This document shows positions 1-6,618 of a DNA stretch of 13,053 bases, in pieces (within the stretch, counting starts at the first letter, position 1; each line of letters starts with the position of its first letter). Under the pieces are notes generated by a model. It did no database searches, was not told where the DNA came from, and worked only from the letters and a program-made list of their open reading frames with translations. A program made the translations under genes and the position numbers. The DNA is taken from contig CAIMXQ010000149.1 in the NCBI GenBank assembly GCA_903845465.1, positions 1-13,053 of the forward strand. Direction: 5' to 3'. This DNA is from an uncultured Actinomycetes bacterium. Lineage in GTDB: Bacteria; Actinomycetota; Actinomycetes; Nanopelagicales; Nanopelagicaceae.

Positions 1-65
1 CCCGATGCGCCGGTAACGAGATACAAACGCTCTGCTGAGGCTGTCTGGGGATTCTGCGAATTCAT
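1..65 (-). CDS. N-terminal fragment of a Rossmann-fold NAD(P)-binding protein (SDR or sugar epimerase type)
   Basis: Reading leftward from an ATG at 65-63, an open frame runs off the window edge after 21 codons. The visible residues end in LYLVTGASG, a beta strand followed by the start of a glycine-rich dinucleotide-binding loop. This is how short-chain dehydrogenases and NAD-dependent epimerase/dehydratases begin. About 13 mostly polar residues precede the strand, so a later start is possible but not needed. There is no strong Shine-Dalgarno; a TAnnnT hexamer lies 7 nt upstream of the ATG, which would suit a leaderless transcript. The substrate cannot be deduced from this fragment. The fold is fairly sure, while the subfamily is open. 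Confidence 0.62.
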   Translation of the reverse strand, partial: MNSQNPQTASAERLYLVTGAS

Positions 66-88
66 ATAACTGAGCCTAGACTTACCTC
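66..88. promoter_or_regulatory. Divergent promoter region between two start codons, with overlapping -10-like hexamers
   Basis: Only 23 bp separate the two opposing start codons. On the plus strand TAGACT (77-82) lies 6 nt before the ATG at 89. On the minus strand TAGGCT (78-73) lies 7 nt before the ATG at 65. Both fit the TAnnnT -10 pattern, and their distance to the ATG is what leaderless transcription would need. They share bases 77-78. Neither gene has a convincing Shine-Dalgarno or a clear -35. A second AT-rich hexamer, TATAAC (65-70), is an alternative -10 for the rightward gene. The call rests on motif and spacing alone. Confidence 0.45.
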
Positions 89-1321
89 ATGGCAACTTCT
101 ACTCGACCTCGCGTTGTCATTCTTGGCGCCGGATTCGGCGGGCTAGGAGCGGCGAAAGCTCTCGCAGGAAAAGCCGATGTCACAGTCGTTGACCGTCATA
201 ATTTTCAAACTTTCTTACCTCTTCTCTATCAGGTATCCACTGCCGGCCTTGCCGCAGATCATGTTGTTCACCCAGTGCGCGGAGCCCTTCGCGATACTGG
301 AATTAAATTCCGAATGGGTTCACCAATCTCTGTCGACCACAAGAACAAGTCGGTGAAGCTGGATTCATCTGAAGTTCTCGAATTCGACCATCTCATCGTT
401 GCTCTCGGTTCCGCAACAGCAGATTTCGGAGTTCCAGGAGTTACTGAAAATGGACTTGGAATGAAGAGCGTTCATGAGGCAATCGCTATTCGCGCAGAAG
501 TAATGCGGCGCTTTGAAGATCTCTGTCGCTTTGAAGATAACACTCGCTTATCTATCGCTGTTGTCGGTGGTGGACCAACCGGAGTTGAAATGGCTGGTGC
601 ACTTGCCGAGCTGAAGCGTGGGCCGCTAAAGAACGATATGGCACATGCTGCAGACCATATGGATATTTACTTAATCGAAGCTGGGCCACGAATCTTGCCA
701 ATGTTTAGCGAGAAGCTATCTGCCCGCGCAGAATCAGATCTTCATAAGTTAGGTGTCTTCGTTAAGACAAATACAGCAGTGCGCGAAATCAAACCTCGCC
801 AAATTATTGTCAAAGATGGCGAACCGATTCCTGCTGAAGTAACAATCTGGGCAGCTGGCGTTAAGGGCGAGCCAACTGCAGGTTTATTAAACCTTCCTAT
901 CGTGGGTACACGTATTGATACTGATGAAAATCTTGAAGTAAAGCACTATCCAAATATCTGGGCGATCGGCGATATCAATGGAACAAAGGGTGCAGATGGC
1001 CGCTTCTTGCCGATGGTCGCACCAGTTGCGCTGCAACAAGGTAAATGGGTTGCTAAACAAATTCTTCGTAAAGTTGCCGGTAAACCACTTGTAGCCTTTA
1101 AGTATCTCGATAAGGGATCTATGGCAACTATCGGCCGTCACAAAGCGATTGTTGAATTTCGTGGTCTACGAATGACAGGCCCACTTGCATGGTTTGCATG
1201 GCTCTTCTTGCACTTGTTCTATCTCTTGGGGGGTCGCAATAAAGTTGGCACGATTGCCGATTGGACCTGGAACTACCTCACATTCGATCGCGGCAATCGC
1301 CACATTATGGATTCGATGTAA
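89..1321 (+). CDS. ndh: Type II NADH dehydrogenase (NDH-2, NADH:quinone oxidoreductase)
   Basis: This is a single-subunit, non-proton-pumping, FAD-dependent enzyme that passes electrons from NADH to the quinone pool at the inner face of the membrane. The 410 residues match the usual NDH-2 length. The FAD-binding loop GAGFGG is at residues 13-18 after the strand RVVILG. A second dinucleotide loop, GGGPTG (160-165), would bind NADH. The FAD-contacting segment IWAIGD is at 290-295, and APVALQQG (311-318) is the quinone-site region typical of the family. Near the C terminus a hydrophobic stretch (about 364-381) followed by GGRNKVG fits the membrane-attaching helices of NDH-2. The gene heads a two-gene run, with the next ATG directly after its stop codon. 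Start choice: this ATG sits just before the first strand of the Rossmann fold. No Shine-Dalgarno is seen. Confidence 0.93.
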   Translation: MATSTRPRVVILGAGFGGLGAAKALAGKADVTVVDRHNFQTFLPLLYQVSTAGLAADHVVHPVRGALRDTGIKFRMGSPISVDHKNKSVKLDSSEVLEFDHLIVALGSATADFGVPGVTENGLGMKSVHEAIAIRAEVMRRFEDLCRFEDNTRLSIAVVGGGPTGVEMAGALAELKRGPLKNDMAHAADHMDIYLIEAGPRILPMFSEKLSARAESDLHKLGVFVKTNTAVREIKPRQIIVKDGEPIPAEVTIWAAGVKGEPTAGLLNLPIVGTRIDTDENLEVKHYPNIWAIGDINGTKGADGRFLPMVAPVALQQGKWVAKQILRKVAGKPLVAFKYLDKGSMATIGRHKAIVEFRGLRMTGPLAWFAWLFLHLFYLLGGRNKVGTIADWTWNYLTFDRGNRHIMDSM

Positions 1322-2098
1322 ATGACTCAATATCTCGACGTTGATGGCCATCAGGTTTATTCATACGAGTGGGATAACAATGGCGAAGCAGTTGTATTAC
1401 TTCATGGTGGTTTAAGCCAAACATCGCACTGGGATTCTTACATTCTCCCTGCGGTCGAAGATGAATTCCATGTCTTTGCTTACGACCGTTCTGGTCATGG
1501 ATTTACCGGTGACCAAGCAAAGAGCTTTCACTACCAACACCAAACCGATGAAGCAATCTCTTATCTGAAACAAGTCGTGAAAGAGCCTGCACACCTCATC
1601 GGTTATAGCGATGGTGGAATCATCGCGCTGATGGTTGCGATGCAGCAACCAGCACTAGTTCGTTCCATCATTACATTGGGTGCGAATTTCCATCCAACTG
1701 GCGTCACACATCTCGATGATTTTGACGGTGTTATTTCTGCAGAAAATCAAGAGGAGTACCGTGCAACTTCACCTGATGCACCAGAAACACAAGGGCTCAA
1801 GATTCAAAAGATGATTGATATTCAAAAGTCAGAACCTAATCTCAGCACTGCAGATTTAGCCACAATTCAGTGCCCTGTAATGGTTATGGCAGGTGATGAC
1901 GATGTCATCAAACATAATCACACTGTTGAGCTCTACGAGAGCATTCCTTTGGGCCAGCTTGCAATAGTGCCTGCAACATCTCATAAATTTATTAAAGAAA
2001 GACCTGCGCTAGCTCAGCTTTTGATTCGTGAATTTCTAGAGGATTTAAGCTATCCCGTAACTCAGATGCCAATCCGCAGAACAAACCCTGCTAACTAA
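1322..2098 (+). CDS. Alpha/beta hydrolase fold protein
   Basis: A 258-residue soluble hydrolase of the alpha/beta fold, with no signal peptide. The oxyanion-hole region is VVLLHGG (24-30). The nucleophile elbow GYSDGG places Ser96 as the nucleophile. An acidic cluster at 192-194 (GDDD) supplies the acid, probably Asp193 or Asp194, and His221 in ATSHKF completes the triad. The residues between elbow and acid (about 120-175) would form a short cap. The substrate is unknown; esterase, lactonase and haloalkane-dehalogenase-like activities all use this fold. The ATG follows the NDH-2 stop codon with no spacer (TAA then ATG) and lacks a strong Shine-Dalgarno, so translation is probably coupled. Its stop codon abuts that of the convergent carbonic anhydrase gene. 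Fold assignment is strong, function is not. Confidence 0.85.
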   Translation: MTQYLDVDGHQVYSYEWDNNGEAVVLLHGGLSQTSHWDSYILPAVEDEFHVFAYDRSGHGFTGDQAKSFHYQHQTDEAISYLKQVVKEPAHLIGYSDGGIIALMVAMQQPALVRSIITLGANFHPTGVTHLDDFDGVISAENQEEYRATSPDAPETQGLKIQKMIDIQKSEPNLSTADLATIQCPVMVMAGDDDVIKHNHTVELYESIPLGQLAIVPATSHKFIKERPALAQLLIREFLEDLSYPVTQMPIRRTNPAN

Positions 2099-2617
2099 TT
2101 AGCCTTCAAAGGGAGAAATAGTCCCTGTCTTCACATCATAAATTGCACCAGCTACAACAACGCCTTCGCGCAATAGTGGATACGAACGCACACGATTGAT
2201 ATCACTTGCGAGCGCGCCCATTTGATCTGTGGTTGTTTTAAATTCAAGACTTGAAGTGTTGACTCCGTACTGATCTTCAATCAACTTATGAATGGCAGAT
2301 TCATCGCCCTGCGCCATGCGGCAATCAGTATGTGGCATCACCAAGATGCGGCTGACATTGAGTAGATATGTAGCAAGAACCAATGTACGTAATACATCCT
2401 CAGTGACCCGAGCACCGGCATTGCGAAGAATCTTGGCATCTCCCGATCGCATTCCAACAACTGACAATGGATTAATACGTGAATCCATACATGTCACGAT
2501 TGCTAAGCCCTTTGCGGCAGAGCCCGTGAGTTCGGAGTACTTAAATGTCTTTTGGTATTCGGCATTTGCTGCCAAGAGATCATCGAAAGAATCATGAGGG
2601 AAAGAGTTATCTGACAT
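2099..2617 (-). CDS. Beta-class carbonic anhydrase
   Basis: This zinc enzyme interconverts CO2 and bicarbonate, supplying bicarbonate for carboxylases. The zinc site is visible as CMDSR (Cys43, Asp45, Arg47) and HTDC (His96, Cys99). Asp45-Arg47 is the conserved pair that controls access to zinc in beta-class enzymes. At 172 residues it is a short member, similar to compact actinobacterial forms, and it has no signal peptide, so it should be cytoplasmic. A good Shine-Dalgarno (AAGGAG, 6 nt before the ATG) supports the start. The gene lies 34 nt downstream of a tRNA-Thr gene on the same strand with no obvious promoter between them. It converges on the alpha/beta hydrolase gene with no spacer. 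Confidence 0.93.
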   Translation of the reverse strand: MSDNSFPHDSFDDLLAANAEYQKTFKYSELTGSAAKGLAIVTCMDSRINPLSVVGMRSGDAKILRNAGARVTEDVLRTLVLATYLLNVSRILVMPHTDCRMAQGDESAIHKLIEDQYGVNTSSLEFKTTTDQMGALASDINRVRSYPLLREGVVVAGAIYDVKTGTISPFEG

Positions 2618-2651
2618 CTGCGACTCCTTACTTGTTGCTTTGGAGTAATTC
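2618..2651 (-). promoter_or_regulatory. Carbonic anhydrase leader with Shine-Dalgarno and pairing anti-Shine-Dalgarno segment
   Basis: These 34 nt link the tRNA-Thr 3' end to the carbonic anhydrase start. The ribosome binding site AAGGAGT ends 5 nt before the ATG. An upstream ACTCC (2646-2642) is complementary to GGAGT (2627-2623) across a 14-nt loop, so the Shine-Dalgarno could be held in a 5-bp stem. No TAnnnT/-35 pair is apparent within the gap. The pairing is short and could be chance. Confidence 0.45.
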
Positions 2652-2726
2652 TGGAGCCCCCCATCCGGATTGAACGGATGACCTGCTCATTACAAGTGAG
2701 CTGCTCTACCACTGAGCTAGGGAGGC
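2652..2726 (-). tRNA. tRNA-Thr (anticodon UGU)
   Basis: On the minus strand a full cloverleaf folds. The acceptor arms GCCTCCC and GGGGGGC pair over 7 bp, including one G-T wobble. The D arm contains AGCTCAGTGGTAGAGC. The anticodon stem GCTCA/TGAGC closes the loop CTTGTAA with anticodon TGT, which reads ACA threonine codons. The T arm ATCCG/CGGAT closes the loop TTCAATC. The discriminator base is T, followed by an encoded CCA (2654-2652). Without CCA the gene is 72 nt (2655-2726). It points toward the carbonic anhydrase gene and has its own promoter-like sequence upstream. Confidence 0.95.
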
Positions 2727-2740
2727 GTACTGCGGGCGTA

Positions 2741-2768
2741 ATTATGGCAGTTATCTGCAGATTGTAAA
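2741..2768 (-). promoter_or_regulatory. Promoter of tRNA-Thr (and probably of the carbonic anhydrase gene)
   Basis: Reading leftward, TTTACA (2768-2763) and CATAAT (2746-2741) resemble the -35 and -10 boxes of the housekeeping sigma factor, with a 16-bp spacer. The -10 lies 14 nt from the mature tRNA 5' end, leaving a short 5' leader for RNase P to remove. Its -35 box is directly next to the presumed lacZ control region. Confidence 0.6.
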
Positions 2769-2812
2769 AATCCTCGTTCTCAGCGCGAGAATTACCTATA
2801 AATGAGAGGATT
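2769..2812 (+). promoter_or_regulatory. lacZ upstream control region with nested inverted repeats and -10-like box
   Basis: A -10-like TATAAA lies at 2797-2802. Around it is an outer inverted repeat, AATCCTC (2769-2775) and GAGGATT (2806-2812). Inside is a shorter one, TTCTC (2777-2781) and GAGAA (2787-2791), flanking AGCGC. The GC-rich centre between dyad arms resembles sugar-responsive LacI-family operators, but it is not a perfect match to any I know. GAGAGG (2804-2809), 9 nt before the ATG, could be the Shine-Dalgarno, although it would sit at the very 5' end of a transcript starting about 7 nt after this -10. The -35 is weak. Confidence 0.38.
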
Positions 2813-2818
2813 CACGCC

Positions 2819-5800
2819 ATGTTGCCTAACTACTGGATGAGCCCCGAGACCAATTCAATCAATCGTCTTGGAATGCTTAATATCGAGCACTTCGAAACAA
2901 TTTCACTCGACGGTACATGGCGTTTCCAACTACTCGCATCTCCTACTGATGACTCACGTAAACGTTGGACGAAGATTCCCGTTCCAGGTTTATGGACGAT
3001 GCAACCAACAAGTGATGACTTCTTTGATAAGCCGCATTACACCAATACACAAATGCCGTGGGATCACGTTGCACCTGAAGTTCCTGCACTAAACCCAACC
3101 GGTATCTACGAGCGCGACTTTGAAATTCCTACTTCGTGGGATGGCAAGCGCATTGTTCTGCACTTAGGCGGCTATGAATCTGTAGCAGTTGTCTCAGTCA
3201 ATGGTGTTGAAGTCGGCCTTACTAAAGATTCTCGACTCGCAGCTGAATTTGATATTACCAGTCAGATTAAGCGAGGCAAGAATAATCTTGAAATTAAGGT
3301 GACCAAATGGTCTGATGCAACTTATATCGAAGATCAAGATCAGTGGTGGCATGGTGGAATTACTCGTTCTGTAAAGCTCTTTGCAACAGAGCATGTTTAC
3401 ATTGAAAAGTTTGAAACAACTGCAGGACTTAAGGCAGATGGCACAACTGGTACGTTAAAGATTGACGCGATTATCGGATCAATCGGTGGAAAGAACGTTG
3501 ACGGGTACGAAATCCGAGCATTTATCGAAGAACTTCCAAAGGTGAAATCTGCGCAGATGGCTCAGACCTACAGAAAACATGTAACGCCATTGTGGACTGA
3601 GATGACTCCAGAGCTGCGTGAAGCTGATCGTAAATTCTTCGCTGGCGAATACTGGCGCGGAGATATTCCAGAGGCATCCAAGGCAAGCCGCCTCAAGCTT
3701 AAATCTCCATGGCCAGGCCACGTAGTTCTAGAAACAACTATTCCTAAGGTTGCAGCATGGTCTGCTGAAACCCCTAATTTATACACACTTCATATCGAGC
3801 TGATCAGCCCAACAGGTGCTGTTGTAGAAATCTCGCAACAGCGAATTGGATTCCGCTCTGTTGTGGTCAAGGGCCGCGAGATGTTGGTCAACGGTAAGGC
3901 TGTCTATATCTATGGCGTTAACCGCCACGACTTTAATCGCCTTACAGGTCGCGTCTTAACTCGCGAAGATATGCGCCAAGATTTATTGGAAATGAAACGT
4001 TGGAACTTTAACGCAGTGCGCACATCACACTATCCAAATGATCCAGCTTTCTACGATCTCTGTGACGAACTTGGTTTCTATGTCATCGATGAAGCAAATA
4101 TCGAATCCCATGCTTTCTACGATGCAATCTCTAATGATCCACGTTATGCATCTGCCTTTATCGAACGCGTTGGCCGCATGATTCAACGCGATATGCACCA
4201 TCCATGCGTTATTTTCTGGTCACTTGGAAATGAATCAGGACGCGGAAAGAATCATGAAGCAGCTGCATCATTTGCACGCGCGCTAGATCCTTCACGCCCA
4301 ATTCACTACGAAGGTGGCATCAACGGCAACTGGACCGGCGGACATTCATTGACCGACATCATCTGTCCGATGTATCCATCGATTGCTGCAATTCTTGATC
4401 ACGCAAAATCTGGAAAGCAAGATCGTCCGCTGATTATGTGCGAATACTCGCATGCAATGGGTAACTCCAATGGAAATCTGAAAGAGTATTGGGATGCAAT
4501 CCATTCAACTCCTGGTCTTCAAGGTGGATTCATCTGGGAGTTCTGGGATCACGGAATCGAACAGACGCTGCCTGATGGAACAAAACGTTCTGCATATGGC
4601 GGAGATTTCGGTGAGACACCACACGATGGAAACTTTGTCTGCGATGGAATGGTCTTCCCAGATCGTTCACCTAAGCCTGCGATGCACGAATTCAAAGCAA
4701 TCGCTGCGCCTGTAACAATCACTACAGCTAAGGCGACATCAGGTTCTTTCACTGTCACCAACCGCCAATTCTTCAAGGATTTAGCTGATTTTGAGCTCTT
4801 CTGGAGCATCAACCGCGATGGCGAAGTCATCGATAGCGGCAAAGTCGCGCTACCAAAGATTGCGCCACAGAAGAGCGCGAAGATTTCACTTAAATCAAAG
4901 TTACTCTTAAAGCCCGACGCAGCAGGAGAACGTTTTATTAACTTCAGCATTGTGCGCAAAGCACGCACCGATTGGGCACCTGCTGGCCATGAAGTTGCAT
5001 GGAACCAATTCGCACTTCCGTCACGTAAAGCAACAATTGCAACATCAAAGACAAATAGCCTCTTTGAGATCGCAGTTGATGATGCTGGAGAAATTCAGAT
5101 TCCATTTGCAGTGCTTGCGCCAGAACTTTCACTCTGGCGCGCACCAACTGACAATGATCGCATCGGCCGCATAACCTCAAAGTGGGAGCAATACGGTGTT
5201 CGCGAACTCGAACGCACAGATTGCACAATTACTGAAACTTCTAAGTCATATAAGGTTGTCAGCGAATGGCAGACAAGTACAGGATTTAAGGTCAAGCAAG
5301 TTCAACTTCTTACACCTGTAGCTGGTGGTTACTCGGTCAAAGAGACAATCACTGTTCCTAAGCAATTTGAAGATATGGCCCGTATCGGTATCAACTTTGA
5401 AGTAGATGGCGCTTTGAGCAATTACACCTACTTCGGTATTGGATCTCATGAATCGTATCCAGATCGCAAGATTGGTCGCGTTCATAAGTGGGTATCTACA
5501 GTTGCAGATCAATACATTCCATATGTTCGCCCACAAGAAAACGGTGGACATGCAGGAGTTCGTTGGTTTACTTTGACTGACAATGCAGGTCATGGCATCC
5601 GTATCGATATGGATAAGCCACGTCAGGTATCTGCAACTCCATTTAGAGCAGAACAACTTGCTGATGCAACACACGATGTTGAGCTAGTACCTACAGGAAA
5701 CACCATCGTTCATATCGATGTTGCACATCGTGGTGTAGGAACTGCATCCTGTGGTCCCGATACTTTGCCTCAATACTTAGTGCGCGGCGGTACTTATAGC

Positions 5801-5827
5801 TTCAGCTGGACTGTGAGAGCGATTTAA
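2819..5827 (+). CDS. lacZ: Beta-galactosidase, LacZ type (glycoside hydrolase family 2)
   Basis: Hydrolyses terminal beta-galactosides such as lactose or galactosides from polysaccharide breakdown. It is 1002 residues with no signal peptide, close to the length of E. coli LacZ. The order is a jelly-roll sugar-binding domain (about 25-190, with NPTG at 92-95 and DQWWHGGI at 174-181), an immunoglobulin-like domain (about 195-350), a TIM barrel (about 355-640), a second beta domain (about 655-740) and the C-terminal beta-galactosidase small-chain domain (about 745-1000, RAPTDND at 774-780). In the barrel, Glu472 in LGNESG is the acid/base and Glu542 in MCEYSHAMGNS the nucleophile; GVNRHD (366-371) and DEANIESH are also present. 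Compared with E. coli, the second domain seems to carry a charged insertion around 240-300. No permease, regulator or other sugar gene is adjacent. Its stop overlaps the convergent SGNH gene by 4 nt. Confidence 0.95.
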   Translation: MLPNYWMSPETNSINRLGMLNIEHFETISLDGTWRFQLLASPTDDSRKRWTKIPVPGLWTMQPTSDDFFDKPHYTNTQMPWDHVAPEVPALNPTGIYERDFEIPTSWDGKRIVLHLGGYESVAVVSVNGVEVGLTKDSRLAAEFDITSQIKRGKNNLEIKVTKWSDATYIEDQDQWWHGGITRSVKLFATEHVYIEKFETTAGLKADGTTGTLKIDAIIGSIGGKNVDGYEIRAFIEELPKVKSAQMAQTYRKHVTPLWTEMTPELREADRKFFAGEYWRGDIPEASKASRLKLKSPWPGHVVLETTIPKVAAWSAETPNLYTLHIELISPTGAVVEISQQRIGFRSVVVKGREMLVNGKAVYIYGVNRHDFNRLTGRVLTREDMRQDLLEMKRWNFNAVRTSHYPNDPAFYDLCDELGFYVIDEANIESHAFYDAISNDPRYASAFIERVGRMIQRDMHHPCVIFWSLGNESGRGKNHEAAASFARALDPSRPIHYEGGINGNWTGGHSLTDIICPMYPSIAAILDHAKSGKQDRPLIMCEYSHAMGNSNGNLKEYWDAIHSTPGLQGGFIWEFWDHGIEQTLPDGTKRSAYGGDFGETPHDGNFVCDGMVFPDRSPKPAMHEFKAIAAPVTITTAKATSGSFTVTNRQFFKDLADFELFWSINRDGEVIDSGKVALPKIAPQKSAKISLKSKLLLKPDAAGERFINFSIVRKARTDWAPAGHEVAWNQFALPSRKATIATSKTNSLFEIAVDDAGEIQIPFAVLAPELSLWRAPTDNDRIGRITSKWEQYGVRELERTDCTITETSKSYKVVSEWQTSTGFKVKQVQLLTPVAGGYSVKETITVPKQFEDMARIGINFEVDGALSNYTYFGIGSHESYPDRKIGRVHKWVSTVADQYIPYVRPQENGGHAGVRWFTLTDNAGHGIRIDMDKPRQVSATPFRAEQLADATHDVELVPTGNTIVHIDVAHRGVGTASCGPDTLPQYLVRGGTYSFSWTVRAI

Positions 5828-6612
5828 ATATCGCGAGTTAACGGCCACTTCACAGGCGTTGGGTATTTAGCACTGCGCCCATCTCCTGATGATTTACCTT
5901 GCAGGCGCCGCAAAATCCATGGCAGAGCAAAGACAAAGAACCATGCAACGGTGACGCCCTTTTCAACGATCCACGGAGTCTTCTTTGCTGGTGGCAATGG
6001 TGTGCGCCATGCAGGATCAAAGGGAAGGTTAAGTTTTTCAAGAACTGCTTGAGCACATCGATTATGTCCGTCGGCATTTAAATGCAAGCGATCAAATGCT
6101 AAGAATCTGCGATCGCTGAAGAAGCTCTCTTGATTGGCATCGACGACGATTGCGCCAACTTCAGCACCAACTTCGCGCACACCACGATTAAATTCAGAGA
6201 AACGCTTCTCCCACAACTCGGCGCCCTTTCCTTTATTTCCCGTGCGCTCTAACACGGTAAAGAGCATGACGGTGGCACCAGATTTGGCAATCATTCGAAC
6301 GGTCTCTTGATACAAGGCAATTGCAATCGATGGCTGATATCCAGGGCGAAGCGCATCATTTGCGCCAGCGTGGAATGTAATCAAGGTGTCTTTACCTGTT
6401 ACAAAGGTAAGAGCAACAGGAACCTGATGTTCGACTACTTGTGGCAATAACTTTCCACGGATTGCAAGGTTTACATATGTGAAATCGAGGCGAGCATCTG
6501 CCATCACGTCTGCAACGCGATCGGCCCATCCGCGATATTTGCCATCAATGACTTCATCGGTCATACCTTCAGAGTATGAATCTCCGCAGACAATAAGACG
6601 TTGAAATGCCAT
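5824..6612 (-). CDS. SGNH/GDSL-family hydrolase with conserved-looking C-terminal tail
   Basis: A 262-residue serine hydrolase of the SGNH fold (esterase, lipase or carbohydrate deacetylase type). Block I is CGDSYSEG with nucleophile Ser12. Block II is probably VNLAIRGK (about 47-54). Block III is FHAGAND with Gly83 and Asn85. Block V is FDRLHLNADGH with Asp174 and His177. There is no signal peptide, so catalysis is presumably cytoplasmic. After the catalytic domain come a Pro-rich linker (205-213) and a hydrophobic segment (about 219-234) leading into PWILRRL and then SSGDG. I recall a similar tail in other actinobacterial SGNH proteins, so this may be a family trait rather than a true membrane anchor. 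It is the last gene of the carD operon, 6 nt after rlmB. AAGGG at the rlmB end can act as the ribosome binding site. Substrate unknown. Confidence 0.88.
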   Translation of the reverse strand: MAFQRLIVCGDSYSEGMTDEVIDGKYRGWADRVADVMADARLDFTYVNLAIRGKLLPQVVEHQVPVALTFVTGKDTLITFHAGANDALRPGYQPSIAIALYQETVRMIAKSGATVMLFTVLERTGNKGKGAELWEKRFSEFNRGVREVGAEVGAIVVDANQESFFSDRRFLAFDRLHLNADGHNRCAQAVLEKLNLPFDPAWRTPLPPAKKTPWIVEKGVTVAWFFVFALPWILRRLQGKSSGDGRSAKYPTPVKWPLTRDI

Positions 6613-6618
6613 TGCTAA

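Noticed and set aside
4549..4968. Long open frame antisense to lacZ (139 codons)
   Set aside because: It lies wholly inside a gene with intact catalytic motifs, shows no recognisable domain, and its composition follows from the opposite strand.
5246..5674. Cys-rich open frame antisense to the lacZ C-terminal domain (142 codons)
   Set aside because: The sense frame is continuous and matches the beta-galactosidase small-chain domain. The antisense peptide has no coherent domain.
5819..5834. Palindromic GCGAT/ATCGC sequence over the lacZ and SGNH stop codons as a bidirectional terminator
   Set aside because: The arms are only 5 bp, the centre is AT-rich and no T-run follows on either strand. 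It results mainly from two Ile-stop ends meeting.
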